Shown here: piece after piece, positions 22,275 through 32,600 of the stretch
Layout: every line of letters starts with the position of its first letter
Numbering within the stretch: the first letter of the stretch is position 1
Origin: Tigriopus japonicus
Taxonomy: Eukaryota; Arthropoda; Copepoda; Harpacticoida; Harpacticidae
Reading direction: 5' to 3'
Assembly: GCA_010645155.1 (NCBI GenBank)
Contig: CM021318.1
Coordinates: forward strand, 4,525,205-4,589,204
Length of the DNA stretch: 64,000 nt
Made by a program: the position numbers and the translations under genes
Notes under the pieces: model-generated
What the model was told of the DNA's origin: nothing
Databases searched by the model: none
Seen by the model: the letters and a program-made list of their open reading frames with translations, nothing else

Positions 22275-25200
22275 ATGATGGTTCCAATATCAGTTCCTCC
22301 GATAGCAATAGTATTGTTGTCCTTGTTGAGCGTAGTGTGCACATTTCCATTCGACTTTGAGAATGGCCGAACAGAAACAGATTTAAAGGCCAGTGAACTG
22401 GATTTCCGGGATGTTCCACCAGCCTTGGTGCTCAACACGGGCGGAGAGAAACTCTTAATTCCGTTGCCTTGCCAGTCTCAAAGATGCGAGTAAGCTTGTT
22501 GATCGAATTTCCATGTTATTGAACTCAAAAGGCCATCAGTTCGATGCGAAAAGTGTTGTCGTTCTCTACAAAACTGTACGACCTTTTTCTGTGTAAATAA
22601 CAACTTCACGATGAAACTATTACAAACACAAACAGATCTTCTAACAATTCAAAAACTAATAAGGGATTTGCTAATAAAAGGGTTTGACCAACTTCAGAAA
22701 AATGCATTCTTGGTCCATTTGGTCCAAATGAAAATCTTTTACGTAACTATTGCACAAACAGAAATGAAAAACTTTCTCTCATTAGGACCTACTTTGTTTT
22801 ATCAACATGATTTAAATCAACAGGCGAAGTGTTTCTGTCACTTTATACATCATTTTCTTAATAATGCCATAAACTAATGGCAAAATACCTTGTAGTTGTT
22901 TAAATGACTGATATTGGTCAATGCGCCAACATGCTCTGACTTAAATTACTATTTTCACCTCTGAAAAATCATACACTTAATCAAGCACTTTGTTCAAACA
23001 GCATTACTCTTTTATAACTTAGACCAGGGGTCGGCAACCTCTCTTGGGTCAAGGCCCACGAAATTTGATTTGAATTGTCAGGGGCCCAACAAGCAGACGT
23101 TGGTAGGTTCAGGGGCCCACATATTAACGATCAAAGAACTTTGGGCCCATGAGTACAGTACTATGGATGGCTCTCGGGCTCACTTTTTCAAACTTTCTCC
23201 AAAGCATTTGGGCCCACGAATGATCACCCTTGGGCCCACATGAGGGATGCAGCCCACAGGTTGCCGACCCCTGACTTAGACCATGAGGATGAAATACAGC
23301 ATTCTCATTTTAACATTAGTCTCGGTGTGACAAACGTAAACTTAAGCGGTTTCAAATCAACTTGAAACTAGTCAGGTTTTTTTTGCTTGGGGATTTTTTA
23401 CTACCGCTAAAAAGAATGTGATTCGCTGCAAACAGACAAATCATAAATATGATTTATGCAATCAATCTTTATATGAAATTTGGGCTACCAACGAGTTTCT
23501 GTTGGTAGATGTGGACAACCTTGGAATAATGGGTTGATTTCCCCAAAGCACAATAAGGCAAAATTACATATCAATACCTTGTTGAGCGTGAAGCCTTGTC
23601 ATTTTTTTACAAAAGATATTTAAACACTTATCTTAGCCTTTCAGCTTAATTTACTACGGCCTTTATAGTTGACTCTTAACCCTAAGGTCACACTGTATCA
23701 ATATCAATGCTACCAAAACGTTGCGTCGCGGATTGGGAGTCATAGGTACCTCGTTCGAGAACAGAACATTATTCGTGGCTAGGTAGTAGGTACTCAGTGA
23801 AAAATTCCAAATACTGCCTGTAAAGGTTCAAATAACATTAGAAACCAAAAAATACACTAAAAAATAGGAGAACATTGCATAAACTTTATGAAATGAGTTC
23901 TGCAAATGTCCTCAAAAAATATTCTTGGAGAACGAAACCTAAAAACAAATGTTAAGGTTGGATGGATCTTAAGCCATTCAAACTCGAGAAGATTGTCCCG
24001 GTCAACGAACGCATGGATGCTCAAAGTGGGAAAAAATCCATGGGCTAGGGCATCAGAGGCACGTCGTTCAAATCATATTAAAATAAAAATGCATTTTTTT
24101 GGACCTTCTTGATGTTTATTAGATTTTTCTTCAAAGAGAAAGTTCAATGTTCTCTTGTCAAATGTAATGAACCTTAAGTCTCCTCCAAACTAAAGAAGCA
24201 ACTGAGACTTGCTATCTATTGAAACTTTCCGACGAGAAAATTGGATTGAGGTTAACGTGGTTTCCAAAGGCAAAAGCGAGAGGCCTCTCAAATAGCGTGC
24301 ATAAACAAATTCATGCAAACACAAACTTCAACCAAATATATGTCTAGGTCAAACGCAACTTTTAAATGAATTTGCAACCAGAAAATGAAACCACCACAAG
24401 CAATGGAATTCGAGCATTCGCTTCTGAAATGAATACTTTTCCCATGGCCAATTTTGTATGGTTTTGTAGTTGATTGGACCATCTTACCAGAGGTAAGCCG
24501 ATCTAGAGTAAAGAAGATGAACGTCAAACACACAAAAATTGATTTTATTAATAGTACAAATATTGAAATGTTTCAGCAACATTCAAAGACGGCAATTCCA
24601 TTACTTTTTTGTCAACTCACATCGACTGAAATTGTGAACATCCACCCAAGTTAAAAAAGGACTTTGGGAGACATTCTATTTTACTCTTGCATAAGCTCCA
24701 AAATACAGATTATTTCAACTTTTTTTTGCTCTATGAATAAGGAATTGACTCTTTTCCTATTTGTACAAGTAGTCAGGCCCGTAAAAAGGTATTAATATTT
24801 GTTGCGTTTCTTCAATGTCAAATATTTCAAGGTTGCAACGGCTTTCATAGCTAAAAGCAAAAAAGTACGACTCATTTCGTATTCGAATAGGTCTAGAGGT
24901 TTTTTTCATATTCAATATACGTAAACATATCCAGTCCAATACCAATATACAGGCAAGCATTGCAATAACCATTCATTGTAGCACGTTACAGTTAGAGCAT
25001 TTGATTTTACATGCGACTCACGTAAAGCAACGATTTGTATTCATATAACCGCAAGTCTCCTTGGTCCGACTGACCCCCTGATTTTGTTTTTTATTCTAGA
25101 AGTCTGCTCCTGCGTTTGGCTCAATTGGGCAAAATTCCATGGTATTACGTGGCTGCTGGCCTTCCAGACTTGGAAGTATCCTTGGACCAAATTCAACCCC

Positions 25201-25307
25201 CCCAACAGGCAGCAGACCTTCAATATCGTCCCTTTCCCAGAACGAGTCGAACGGGTTTTCCTTCAACTTTGGACCAGGCTCATTATCACCGGAATAACCA
25301 AGACTAA
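22275..25307 (+). CDS. Putative secreted 140-aa protein, possible peptide precursor, family unknown
   Basis: Two exons: 22275-22489 and 25100-25307. The donor GCGA|GTAAGC leaves phase 2 and the acceptor TTATTCTAG|A supplies exactly the missing base, joining Cys71-Glu72 to SLLLRLAQLGKIPWYYVAAG. The N-terminus is a good signal peptide (MMVPISVPP, then IAIVLLSLLSVVC, cleavage near 22-23). The mature part has only two cysteines, C66 and C71, spaced CxxxxC as in small cyclic peptides. The C-terminal third is Gln/Pro-rich. No classic dibasic KR/RR cleavage site is seen. Candidate AATAAA at 25567-25572. The 2.6-kb intron contains a hAT MITE and a LINE tail. I do not recognise the family; it could be a neuropeptide-like precursor, a secreted matrix protein or a mistaken model. 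Confidence 0.45.
23025..23273. mobile_element. hAT-type MITE, 249 bp, with 8-bp target-site duplication
   Basis: Perfect 16-bp terminal inverted repeats CAGGGGTCGGCAACCT, flanked by direct repeats ACTTAGAC at 23017-23024 and 23274-23281. The CAGGGGT start and 8-bp duplication are hAT hallmarks. The interior repeats a GGGCCCAC motif and has no coding capacity. Confidence 0.9.
23440..23560 (-). pseudogene. LINE 3'-end remnant (ORF2 C-terminus)
   Basis: The minus strand reads NQPIIPRLSTSTNRNSLVAQ before a stop, matching the PDQP.I.GL.RSAN.NSL tail of the remnants at 20610-20960 and 41797-41960. Only the last few dozen codons survive. Confidence 0.5.
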
Positions 25308-26162
25308 TTGTCCACCACGTGACGGGAATTCTCTCGACAAAAAAAGAGGCGACCACTCTGCCGGCAGCAGCATATCCAAGAATGAATATAACCAACCAAG
25401 TTTCTCACTTAAACGAGGAGCCTCTTCGAAAACAAAACCATGGCCCCATCCACTAGTTACTAAAACTACCATGACTTTGAAATTGGGTCAGATTGCACTC
25501 TCAGAGATCATTGTTGAGTCAAAAAACAGAGATTTGTGTAGTTTGAAGAAATTCATTCCTAATGAAAATAAAGTATTTTTCCTCTAGTTCTAAATCATAC
25601 ACGTGTTCATTGGTAACTCATCTTCATCTCCGGAGGGAGAAAATCCCATTAGGGCGCGAGATTTATTTGTGTCACGAGCAAACCAAGAGTAATATCTGGG
25701 ACGAATTGTGCCACTCTCCAGGAAATTGCTCATTGCTTTCCCACACCAAGCAATTTAGAATGGAACGAACAAGACTTAAGACTGATTTAGTGTTAAGGGA
25801 AGAAGAGCCTTGCTCGACACCAATTTCACTAATTCAAACGTAGCTCGGCAATTTCGTCCCTCAAGAGAGCCATTGGATTCCTCACTAGATGAGGAGCAAA
25901 ACGAAGAAAAACAGCTGGTTTCGTACAAAATATATTCTACTGAACCACTTTTTAAACACTTTAATGGTTCCGACTAGTTTCAAAGTTTTTGGCCCTCTCT
26001 ATCATATAAAATGATTGAACTTTCTCGGATTAAAATCGGTTGCTAGGATGCAGAAGGGGCTTGGATGGTATGGTATCGTCGACTTCCATAGTATTGCTTA
26101 GAACTACGGATATGAAAATTATTGTCCAATGCTCAGAGTATCCACATTTTGGCGGGCCATTT
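25308..26162. other. 3' flank and intergenic
   Basis: Contains the candidate AATAAA at 25567-25572. An overlapping 167-codon frame (25084-25587) runs through exon 2 of the secreted-protein gene but does not fit the splice phase. Nothing else was recognised. Confidence 0.4.
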
Positions 26163-26170
26163 ACATCTTT

Positions 26171-26434
26171 ATAAAAATCGATTAGATTTAGACGTGGGTG
26201 GAGACAAGGCGTCGAGGTTAGCGCTGTTTCCTATAGTGAGAGAGGTCCCAGGTTCGACTCTCCTCTAAGACCTTTCTGAAGGAAACATTTAGACACCCAC
26301 AGACAGAGAACCACTCAAATACCGAACCGGAGATTGCCTATCGGAACAATTTGGACGATGTGATGGCTGGCTTCGCTGGCCGAGCAAGGCTCAACCCTCC
26401 GACCCTAGCACCAACAATCAAAAAAAATATATAC
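26171..26434 (+). mobile_element. tRNA-derived SINE
   Basis: The head carries pol III-type boxes: GGTTAGCGCTG near 26216 as an A-box relative, and GGTTCGACTC near 26251 as a B box. A tRNA-unrelated body follows, then an A-rich tail ending AAAAAAAATATATAC. Direct repeats ACATCTTT flank it at 26163-26170 and 26435-26442, as expected for target-primed insertion. It lies in the intergenic space before the RSRC1-like gene. Confidence 0.7.
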
Positions 26435-26593
26435 ACATCTTTTTAAGTCGGAGAAGAAATTCAATGTACGTGTACAGAAAACAAGTAAGAGTTCAAGGTT
26501 TAAATTAAACGGTCCTATTACAAAATATTTAGGTCATTCCATACGTCATTTTATTGGCCTGTTTAAACATTTTTCACAATCTTTTGCGTCATA

Positions 26594-26607
26594 TTTATTA
26601 CTTTATT
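26594..26607 (-). promoter_or_regulatory. Two candidate polyadenylation signals for the RSRC1-like gene
   Basis: AATAAA occurs on the minus strand at 26602-26607 and 26594-26599, about 150-160 bp past the stop codon. Confidence 0.5.
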
Positions 26608-26754
26608 CTACCGATTTTTCTCTGAGGGACTACGTTCTACTGTTTAAATAGGGAAGCAGAGAGCTTCCGAAGAAGCACCGAAATGCCAAATATTTTTTGG
26701 CGTGGCTTTATATTTTTAGCTAGCAGCCAAAGCAAAAACGTCCAAGATTTGATT

Positions 26755-27627
26755 TTAAATACCGGTCTGCATAAGGTTTTTCCTAAGCTGGAACAAATGT
26801 CGAACCCAGCGTGCTTCTTTTTCCGCTTCACCACCGAAAAGACTAGGATGGCAAAGGCCATCCGCCGTCATCTGTTCAAGCAGTCGAGAACCCGAAGCCG
26901 AGGCCGCCTCATTTTTCTCGAAGGCCGTGCCAAATTCTAAGCCACTGGTCATCGCGGGCGGGGCTTCGCCGGGTAAAGCGATGGACGCCACCTTGCCCTT
27001 GGCCGACGACACAAACGAGGCGGGGGCAAAACCCGAAGACGATTCAATAGTAGCAATGGCCCGCTCACGGCGGGTTTGTTCAATAGCCGATTCGTGCGCG
27101 TCGACCTTGGGCTTGGAAATCTCGGATGAAACCGGAACCGGTCGGTCGGGAACTTCTAATGAGGCACGCGTTGTAGATGGCGATGGCCGATCGGCGGTTC
27201 GGCGATCCGGGGATCGTCTCCGCCGATCGCGAGATCGAGATCGGGATCTTCGGCGATCCTTCCGAGATTTCTTGGGCGGACTGGCGGATCTGGATCGACT
27301 GCGTGATCGCGTTGTTGAACGTCGACGAGACCCATGACGACGTCGACGACGTTGGTGGTGGTTGTGATCTTTCTTGGACTTATTGGACGACTTTCGACGT
27401 CGTCGATCTTCCGGAGAGCGATCGTCCCGGGTTCTCGAGCGTTTCTTGACTTTTTTCGTCGAGCTTTCGCGACGGCCGTGGCGAGACTGATAACGATTTC
27501 GACCACTACCGCCGCCCTGGCTACCGGAGGCGCGTCGATCGTGCCCGGAAGAGCTTCGGGAGGAAGAGCAAGAGGAGCTTGAGGATGACTTGGACCGAGA
27601 GCGAGAACTTGACCGGCGACGAGGCAT
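26755..27627 (-). CDS. RSRC1: RSRC1/SRrp53-like arginine-serine-rich splicing protein
   Basis: 290 aa in a single exon, with start ATG at 27627 in a good context (GCCATGC) and stop TAA at 26755-26757. Residues 1 to about 155 are an RS domain with many RS, SR, RRR and KK runs, typical of nuclear speckle splicing factors. The rest has the layout of RSRC1: an IATIESSSGFAPASF block near 192-206, like the IEAIESDSFVQQTF block in RSRC1, and a C-terminus with ADGLCHPSLF then WVRHLFQLRKNLM. The last part matches the conserved HPNLF...W..RL..LR..L end of RSRC1. The expected role is in second-step splicing and 3' splice-site choice. The RSRC1 assignment rests on the C-terminus, since RS repeats alone are uninformative. 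The middle, which is coiled-coil in vertebrates, is shorter here. Confidence 0.8.
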   Translation of the reverse strand: MPRRRSSSRSRSKSSSSSSCSSSRSSSGHDRRASGSQGGGSGRNRYQSRHGRRESSTKKVKKRSRTRDDRSPEDRRRRKSSNKSKKDHNHHQRRRRRHGSRRRSTTRSRSRSRSASPPKKSRKDRRRSRSRSRDRRRRSPDRRTADRPSPSTTRASLEVPDRPVPVSSEISKPKVDAHESAIEQTRRERAIATIESSSGFAPASFVSSAKGKVASIALPGEAPPAMTSGLEFGTAFEKNEAASASGSRLLEQMTADGLCHPSLFGGEAEKEARWVRHLFQLRKNLMQTGI

Positions 27628-29000
27628 GGCCGAGCTGATTGATTGGACCGAGGAAGCGCGAGCTCTTCGGGCGGGTTTGCCACGGGCACTGGGAGAAATG
27701 ATCAGTGGGTTTAAACCGCCTTCCGGGTGGAATCAATCACATGTGGACACCGTAAACTATGGGTCAACCCGTTGTCCGTCGAGCTCCGCTGGTTGGTTGG
27801 TTGGTTGGTACTTGGTAGGTTTGTTATTGTGACTAAATTCAAAACAAAATAAAGAGACAGGGTGGCCGAAAAAAAACAAAGCGTCGAATACAGGATAGTG
27901 ATCGATAATCTTCAGTAGCTTGAGACGGCATCAGAAAAAGTCTGGAATCAAAAGGCTTGATGCCAGCCTCAAGCCTTAGATGCTTTTTCAGGTCTACCAA
28001 CAAGTGATAATAGTTACATCAATGTCAAAAGCTTTTTAAGGATAGGTATCATAGATATGGATAAAGAATACAATGATGGCTTTTAATGACTTTGGATAAT
28101 GGATAGGATACACCAATAACGCAAATCTATGCGAAAATGAATGAATTGATGGATCAAACATGAGGATGGCCAAATAATTTGGTGCATTGGTCCTAAAAAC
28201 AGATCACCTCAAAGTGAGACTGGTTTCAAATGGTGTGACCGTATTCAATAGGTTTGTCGTGACAGTTGGTACCATTGTCATTTGCTTTGCAAGGTACTTG
28301 TAATACCACTGTAGAAGACGTGCCCTTAACTTATTGCCAAAACCTGTGTCATTGATCATAAGTAGGGCCCGGAAATATTTTTTTTTTAATATAAAATATT
28401 TCAAAAATATTTATCCATTTTTCCTCGATTTTTTAAATAGTGGGCTGTTTGGTCCACCTTTATGGACCAAGGTAAAGTTGTTCATCATTTGCCTTCTCAG
28501 TCTCCTTTTAGACAAAAGGTAACCCTTCTTGGTCAGTCATTTGGCCATTTTTTGAGCTGCGTTCTCTTTTGCCAACCACTTTGGAGATCACATGCCTTCC
28601 CGCTAGATCATGAATTTTAATCGGGGGACTTGCTGTTGGGTTGTCTGAAAGGCTCTGATTCCTTTTAAATCGATAACCGTTTTTTTGGAGTAATGACACG
28701 ACTGTCTTGAAATTGACTTATCCGGTTTTTGCCTTTATGACCCTGATAGAAAGAGTTTTTGGGTTTCGAAAAAATGTGCAAAAAAGCGCATTCTCGTAGA
28801 TAGGCAGAATATATATTTGCAAGACCCTTATTAAGAGATGGAAGGGAAGTTGATGAAGCTCAAGGCGCGGAAATAGGACGCCAATCCGAGCTCGAGCTTT
28901 GATATTGATTTCACGTAGATAAGCGGAGAAGACAAGTTGTGATGAAAATGTTATCCCAAGACACCCAAATTCATTTTTATCCCAAACTCATTGATTCTGA
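27628..29000. other. Intergenic, 5' flank of the RSRC1-like gene and AT-rich spacer
   Basis: A GC-rich CpG-bearing stretch to about 27830 probably contains the RSRC1-like promoter and 5' UTR, followed by a GGTT microsatellite at 27789-27808. Beyond it the sequence is AT-rich and without recognised genes. Minus-strand sequence at 28800-29000 may be the decayed continuation of the reverse-transcriptase fragment. Confidence 0.4.
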
Positions 29001-29224
29001 CCGGGGGTTTGTTATCGAAACTCTACGAGCGCTTTGGGAGTCAGGCTTTGTGAAGAACCAGCACTTCTGATTTCACAGTGCCAAGTCATTTTATCACAAT
29101 ATAGTTTGAGGTCATTCAAGGCTCGTTGTAAGTCATCTTGCGTTTCTGCTAATAAACAAATATCGTCAGCATACATTGATTGAACAAAAACTAATTCAAA
29201 TTCTAGAAATATGAATGAAAACAA
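29001..29224 (-). pseudogene. Reverse transcriptase fragment of a non-LTR retrotransposon
   Basis: The minus strand reads MYADDICLLAETQDDLQRAL followed by NDLKLYCDK. This is the catalytic YADD box of a LINE reverse transcriptase with its usual downstream helix (LLAET...L...L..L..YC). Only about 70 codons are open before the frame is lost, and stops follow downstream. It is a relic near the 3' end of the LRR gene. Confidence 0.7.
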
Positions 29225-29347
29225 GGAGCTTGCTTGAGCTTCATCAAGAGTTCTTATCAGTCTTTTAGTTAATGACTATTGACTATTGCACAGCCCTTTC
29301 TGAGTCTAATGAACTCGTGCAAAAAAACTGTTTTCATCGGTTTAAAT

Positions 29348-29656
29348 CAGGGGTTCTCAACCTTTTTCCGGGGGATACCCATTTTGGCAAGAGAAATATC
29401 CGATTTACCCCCTTATGTAATGACCAATATTACAGCGTTTTTGTCTTTTTGGCCTTTTTGCTCACCGATTATCGGGCTGCGAGCAGAGGCTTAAGAGCCG
29501 CGCGAAATTCAAACGGAGAAAAACAATAAAAATGTCAAAATACGTGAAGAAGAGAAAAACGTGCAATATTGGTCGAAAAACCCCAAGTTTTTTTCAATTT
29601 TTCCGGACACAAATTTACCCAATTTTGGGTAAATACCCATAGGTTGAGAACCCCTG
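29348..29656. mobile_element. hAT-type MITE, 309 bp, at the 3' end of the LRR gene
   Basis: Terminal inverted repeats CAGGGGTTCTCAACCT (16 bp, perfect), flanked by perfect 8-bp direct repeats GTTTAAAT at 29340-29347 and 29657-29664. There is no transposase. Its near edge is only 36 bp past the LRR gene's stop codon, and 12 bp beyond that gene's only obvious AATAAA. It is a different subfamily from the MITE at 23025-23273, whose repeats read CAGGGGTCGGCAACCT. Confidence 0.92.
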
Positions 29657-29668
29657 GTTTAAATGTCT

Positions 29669-29674
29669 TTTATT
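29669..29674 (-). promoter_or_regulatory. Candidate polyadenylation signal of the LRR gene
   Basis: AATAAA on the minus strand, 18 bp after the stop codon at 29693-29695. Cleavage 10-30 bp further on would fall at the MITE junction or inside its end. Confidence 0.45.
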
Positions 29675-29692
29675 TGATATCCAAGAAACTCG

Positions 29693-32600
29693 TCACATCG
29701 AAGCTTGTACAATCCTTAGCGTGTTTAATAGAATCATTGATTCTTGAACGTGTTCACGAGGATCCTGCTTTCTGCCTTCCCAATCCGGCAGGCTTTTCTT
29801 CACCAGGCTGGAATCCAACAAAGTCCAATCCCGCAGATCACCAATCCAACGCAGAAGCGGGCAGTTAGCGATTAGCCGAAGCAAAGTCACAAAGGTCAGT
29901 CGATGACCGGAGCCAATCACTTGGAACTCCTTGAAAACAAATGGAGCATGATTTACTGTAGATTAGTGGTGGATAACACAACTTATCATCCGGATTGGAA
30001 ACTTTCGTCGTGTATTAAAAGCAAGCATCTATTGTCATTTAAAAACATTACAGTTCAATTTGCACTTTACATGCAAACAGTGTGGATTGACACTTAGACT
30101 TTGGACTTAGGAAAAACATGCACACTTTGTAATACTGATCAAGGTTTCAAATTCTTTTGAATTTCCGGGATTTAATGGGCTGAAAGTACGAGGCAAATAA
30201 AAGAAAAAATAGGCTTGATGGCTTGATTAGTATTCTCCTCACATCAAAATGCCACTTTTTTATTCGCTTCAACCCTGAGAAAAACGTGAAAGAATGGAGA
30301 GTCCACTTTGCTTCACTTTTAAGCTAGAACTAAACCGTTTATTTGTTTTATTCCATGAAAAATTCTCAAGAAGACAATATAACTGACTGTATATAGGTGT
30401 AAGTTATGATGAAGCAAAGAGTTCGAATCATTCAACCCCTTAGGGGAGGGAGGGCCCTCCAAGTTTTTCTCTTTCTTTTCTTTTTCTCCGAAGCTTACTT
30501 GTTTGAACTTTTCTCTTTTCACCAAAGTGGATAGTTTTGTAATTAAAAAACCGTAACATCCAAAATGACAAAATCTCATTTTTAGGGATGGTCACTGCTT
30601 CCAAAATTCTTTCGGTCATTTTCTTTTTGACCAGATTTGAAAACCTTTCTCTTGGTTCATTGTCCTGATTCAATACTGAGTTTCCATGGTAGAGAAGAGT
30701 CCACAGCTTAAATATTGACCAAAGCCACGTGTACGTAATCAAAAGTAACCCCTATCCGTCTTACTTGACGGTACTTAGAGTTGACTTGAAAAAAAATATG
30801 ATTCATTTCAAGAGTTTTTCAAATTCCATCTAGTTACATTCTAATTTCAATTCAAAATAACAAGGACTGTATTCGGTGATGGCTAGTTTTGGGGGATTTG
30901 GGCGATCTCAATATAATAATAATAATAATGCTTCTGCTTGTATTTCTACTGGTTGGATACTCTCATATCCAACTTTGACCGTTCTTTTCGTGTTAGCATA
31001 ACGCATTGGGATAAGGTTATTTTATTCCGGGTAAGGCAAATGTCATTTCAATAATATTTCAAATGTGTTTTTGTTCCTCCATAAAAACGTCTTCACTATC
31101 CATCTGACATGTGAAATGTCACTTTGTACTTACCTCGATATACTGAAGTTTTCCATCCGATAAAATCAAGTCTATCACATTGTCTTCCATGGAGGAACAC
31201 GATTCCAGATTGAGATTTCGAATTTGAGTGGAATGTCTAGGGATAATCTCCCAAGTGAGGAGATCGGCATAAGTGACTCTGAGCAGCTTGCATTGCACCA
31301 AGTTTCCGAAGATATTTGGGGCCTTGGTTTCCGCCAAAGTGTTTGCCAGCGATGGCTTCCACGAAACCAACGAGTCACAAATGGAGAGGTCCTCCAGATT
31401 TGGACAATTTTCCGACACAGTGGCCAAGTTTACGCCTAAGGGTGTCAAAGTCATGAAATGGAGATCCAGCCTCATAAGACGAACCCCCACTGGACTTTTC
31501 AAGAGAGAAACGAGAGCCTGAAAGTGTTCCGTAAATTCAGCTATTGATCATGTTAGAACTAGTGTTTGATGAAAATGCAATTATTGCTGCTCTCCGGGGA
31601 AACGTAATTCCCCTAATTTTGAGTAATTGGATGTAGTCTACCCCAAACTCGTTGATCAATATCGTATGATTGAGGCCTTCCATTACGTCGTTCTTAATAG
31701 AGTCAAGCATGAACAAAGCGCTTTAGTCGGGTTTAAGTTGAAAGAAATTGTCTTTAATTCATTTGGCTCTTACGACTAAAGAGCCCCAGAGACCAATTCA
31801 GCTTTCTCTAAAAAGAATGTCCATTTATCAAGGGCAATAAGTCCTTGTTTTTGTTCGAATGAAACTAAAACATTCCAATTTCTGAGCCAGAGTTTCTGCT
31901 CAATCGGACGACACGGAGAAAAATCTGCTCTTGAAGTGTTCCGATTGCTTGCCAAGATCCTTGTTTGTTCTTACTTACGTCTAATGCACCAAAGTCTTTC
32001 AACACCAACGTCTTTAAATGTTCCAATTTTGGCAACTGTTTTAAGGCCTCTTGTTGAATGATCTCGGTTTGAAGGGAGCTTTGTCCCCCTTCGGTTCTCA
32101 ACCTTTGGTGTGATCGCCGCATGTTTGGCGGAGCATCTGCACCAATTCGAACCTCAACTAATCCGGGGAGATTTGGAACAAACTTGGAGATGATGGGAAA
32201 GCAGTTGCTGAAGTCCAGGTACTTTAATCCAAGCACTTTTTCCGAACCTAAGAGAGGAGGATACGTCCGGTATGAGACACACTCACTAAACACGTACAAC
32301 CTTTGACGACATCGTTCATGAAAATATATTATGTAAGCTCAGAATTCCACTTTGGAAGGTCCTCCAATGAAATTTTTGATTGAAGTGAGCTTTTGAAGAT
32401 TAGGTGAGTACAATCAGCCACAAAACAAGTTCAATTGACCCTTGAGTTGTGAGATGGAAATTCCCCAAGATTTTCCCCTCGAGTTTTCCAACAAATGACC
32501 TCCTTGATAAAAATCAATGATCAGGTTATACATCTTCAAAGGTTACATGATTAGTAAGGGAATCTTCGTGAAGTTAGTACTTAGCATATTAGTCGGAATT

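Noticed and set aside
23690..23765. Possible tRNA-like sequence with CGTTCGAGAAC
   Set aside because: No matching A box and no foldable acceptor stem could be drawn.
25084..25587. 167-codon frame overlapping exon 2 of the secreted-protein gene
   Set aside because: The phase-2 donor at 22489 selects another frame, and this one has no signal peptide, domain or linked exon. A minus-strand 99-codon frame here was dropped for the same reasons.
27156..27689. 177-codon minus-strand frame in the RSRC1-like gene
   Set aside because: A shifted-frame reading of the Arg/Ser-rich exon that lacks the conserved C-terminus.
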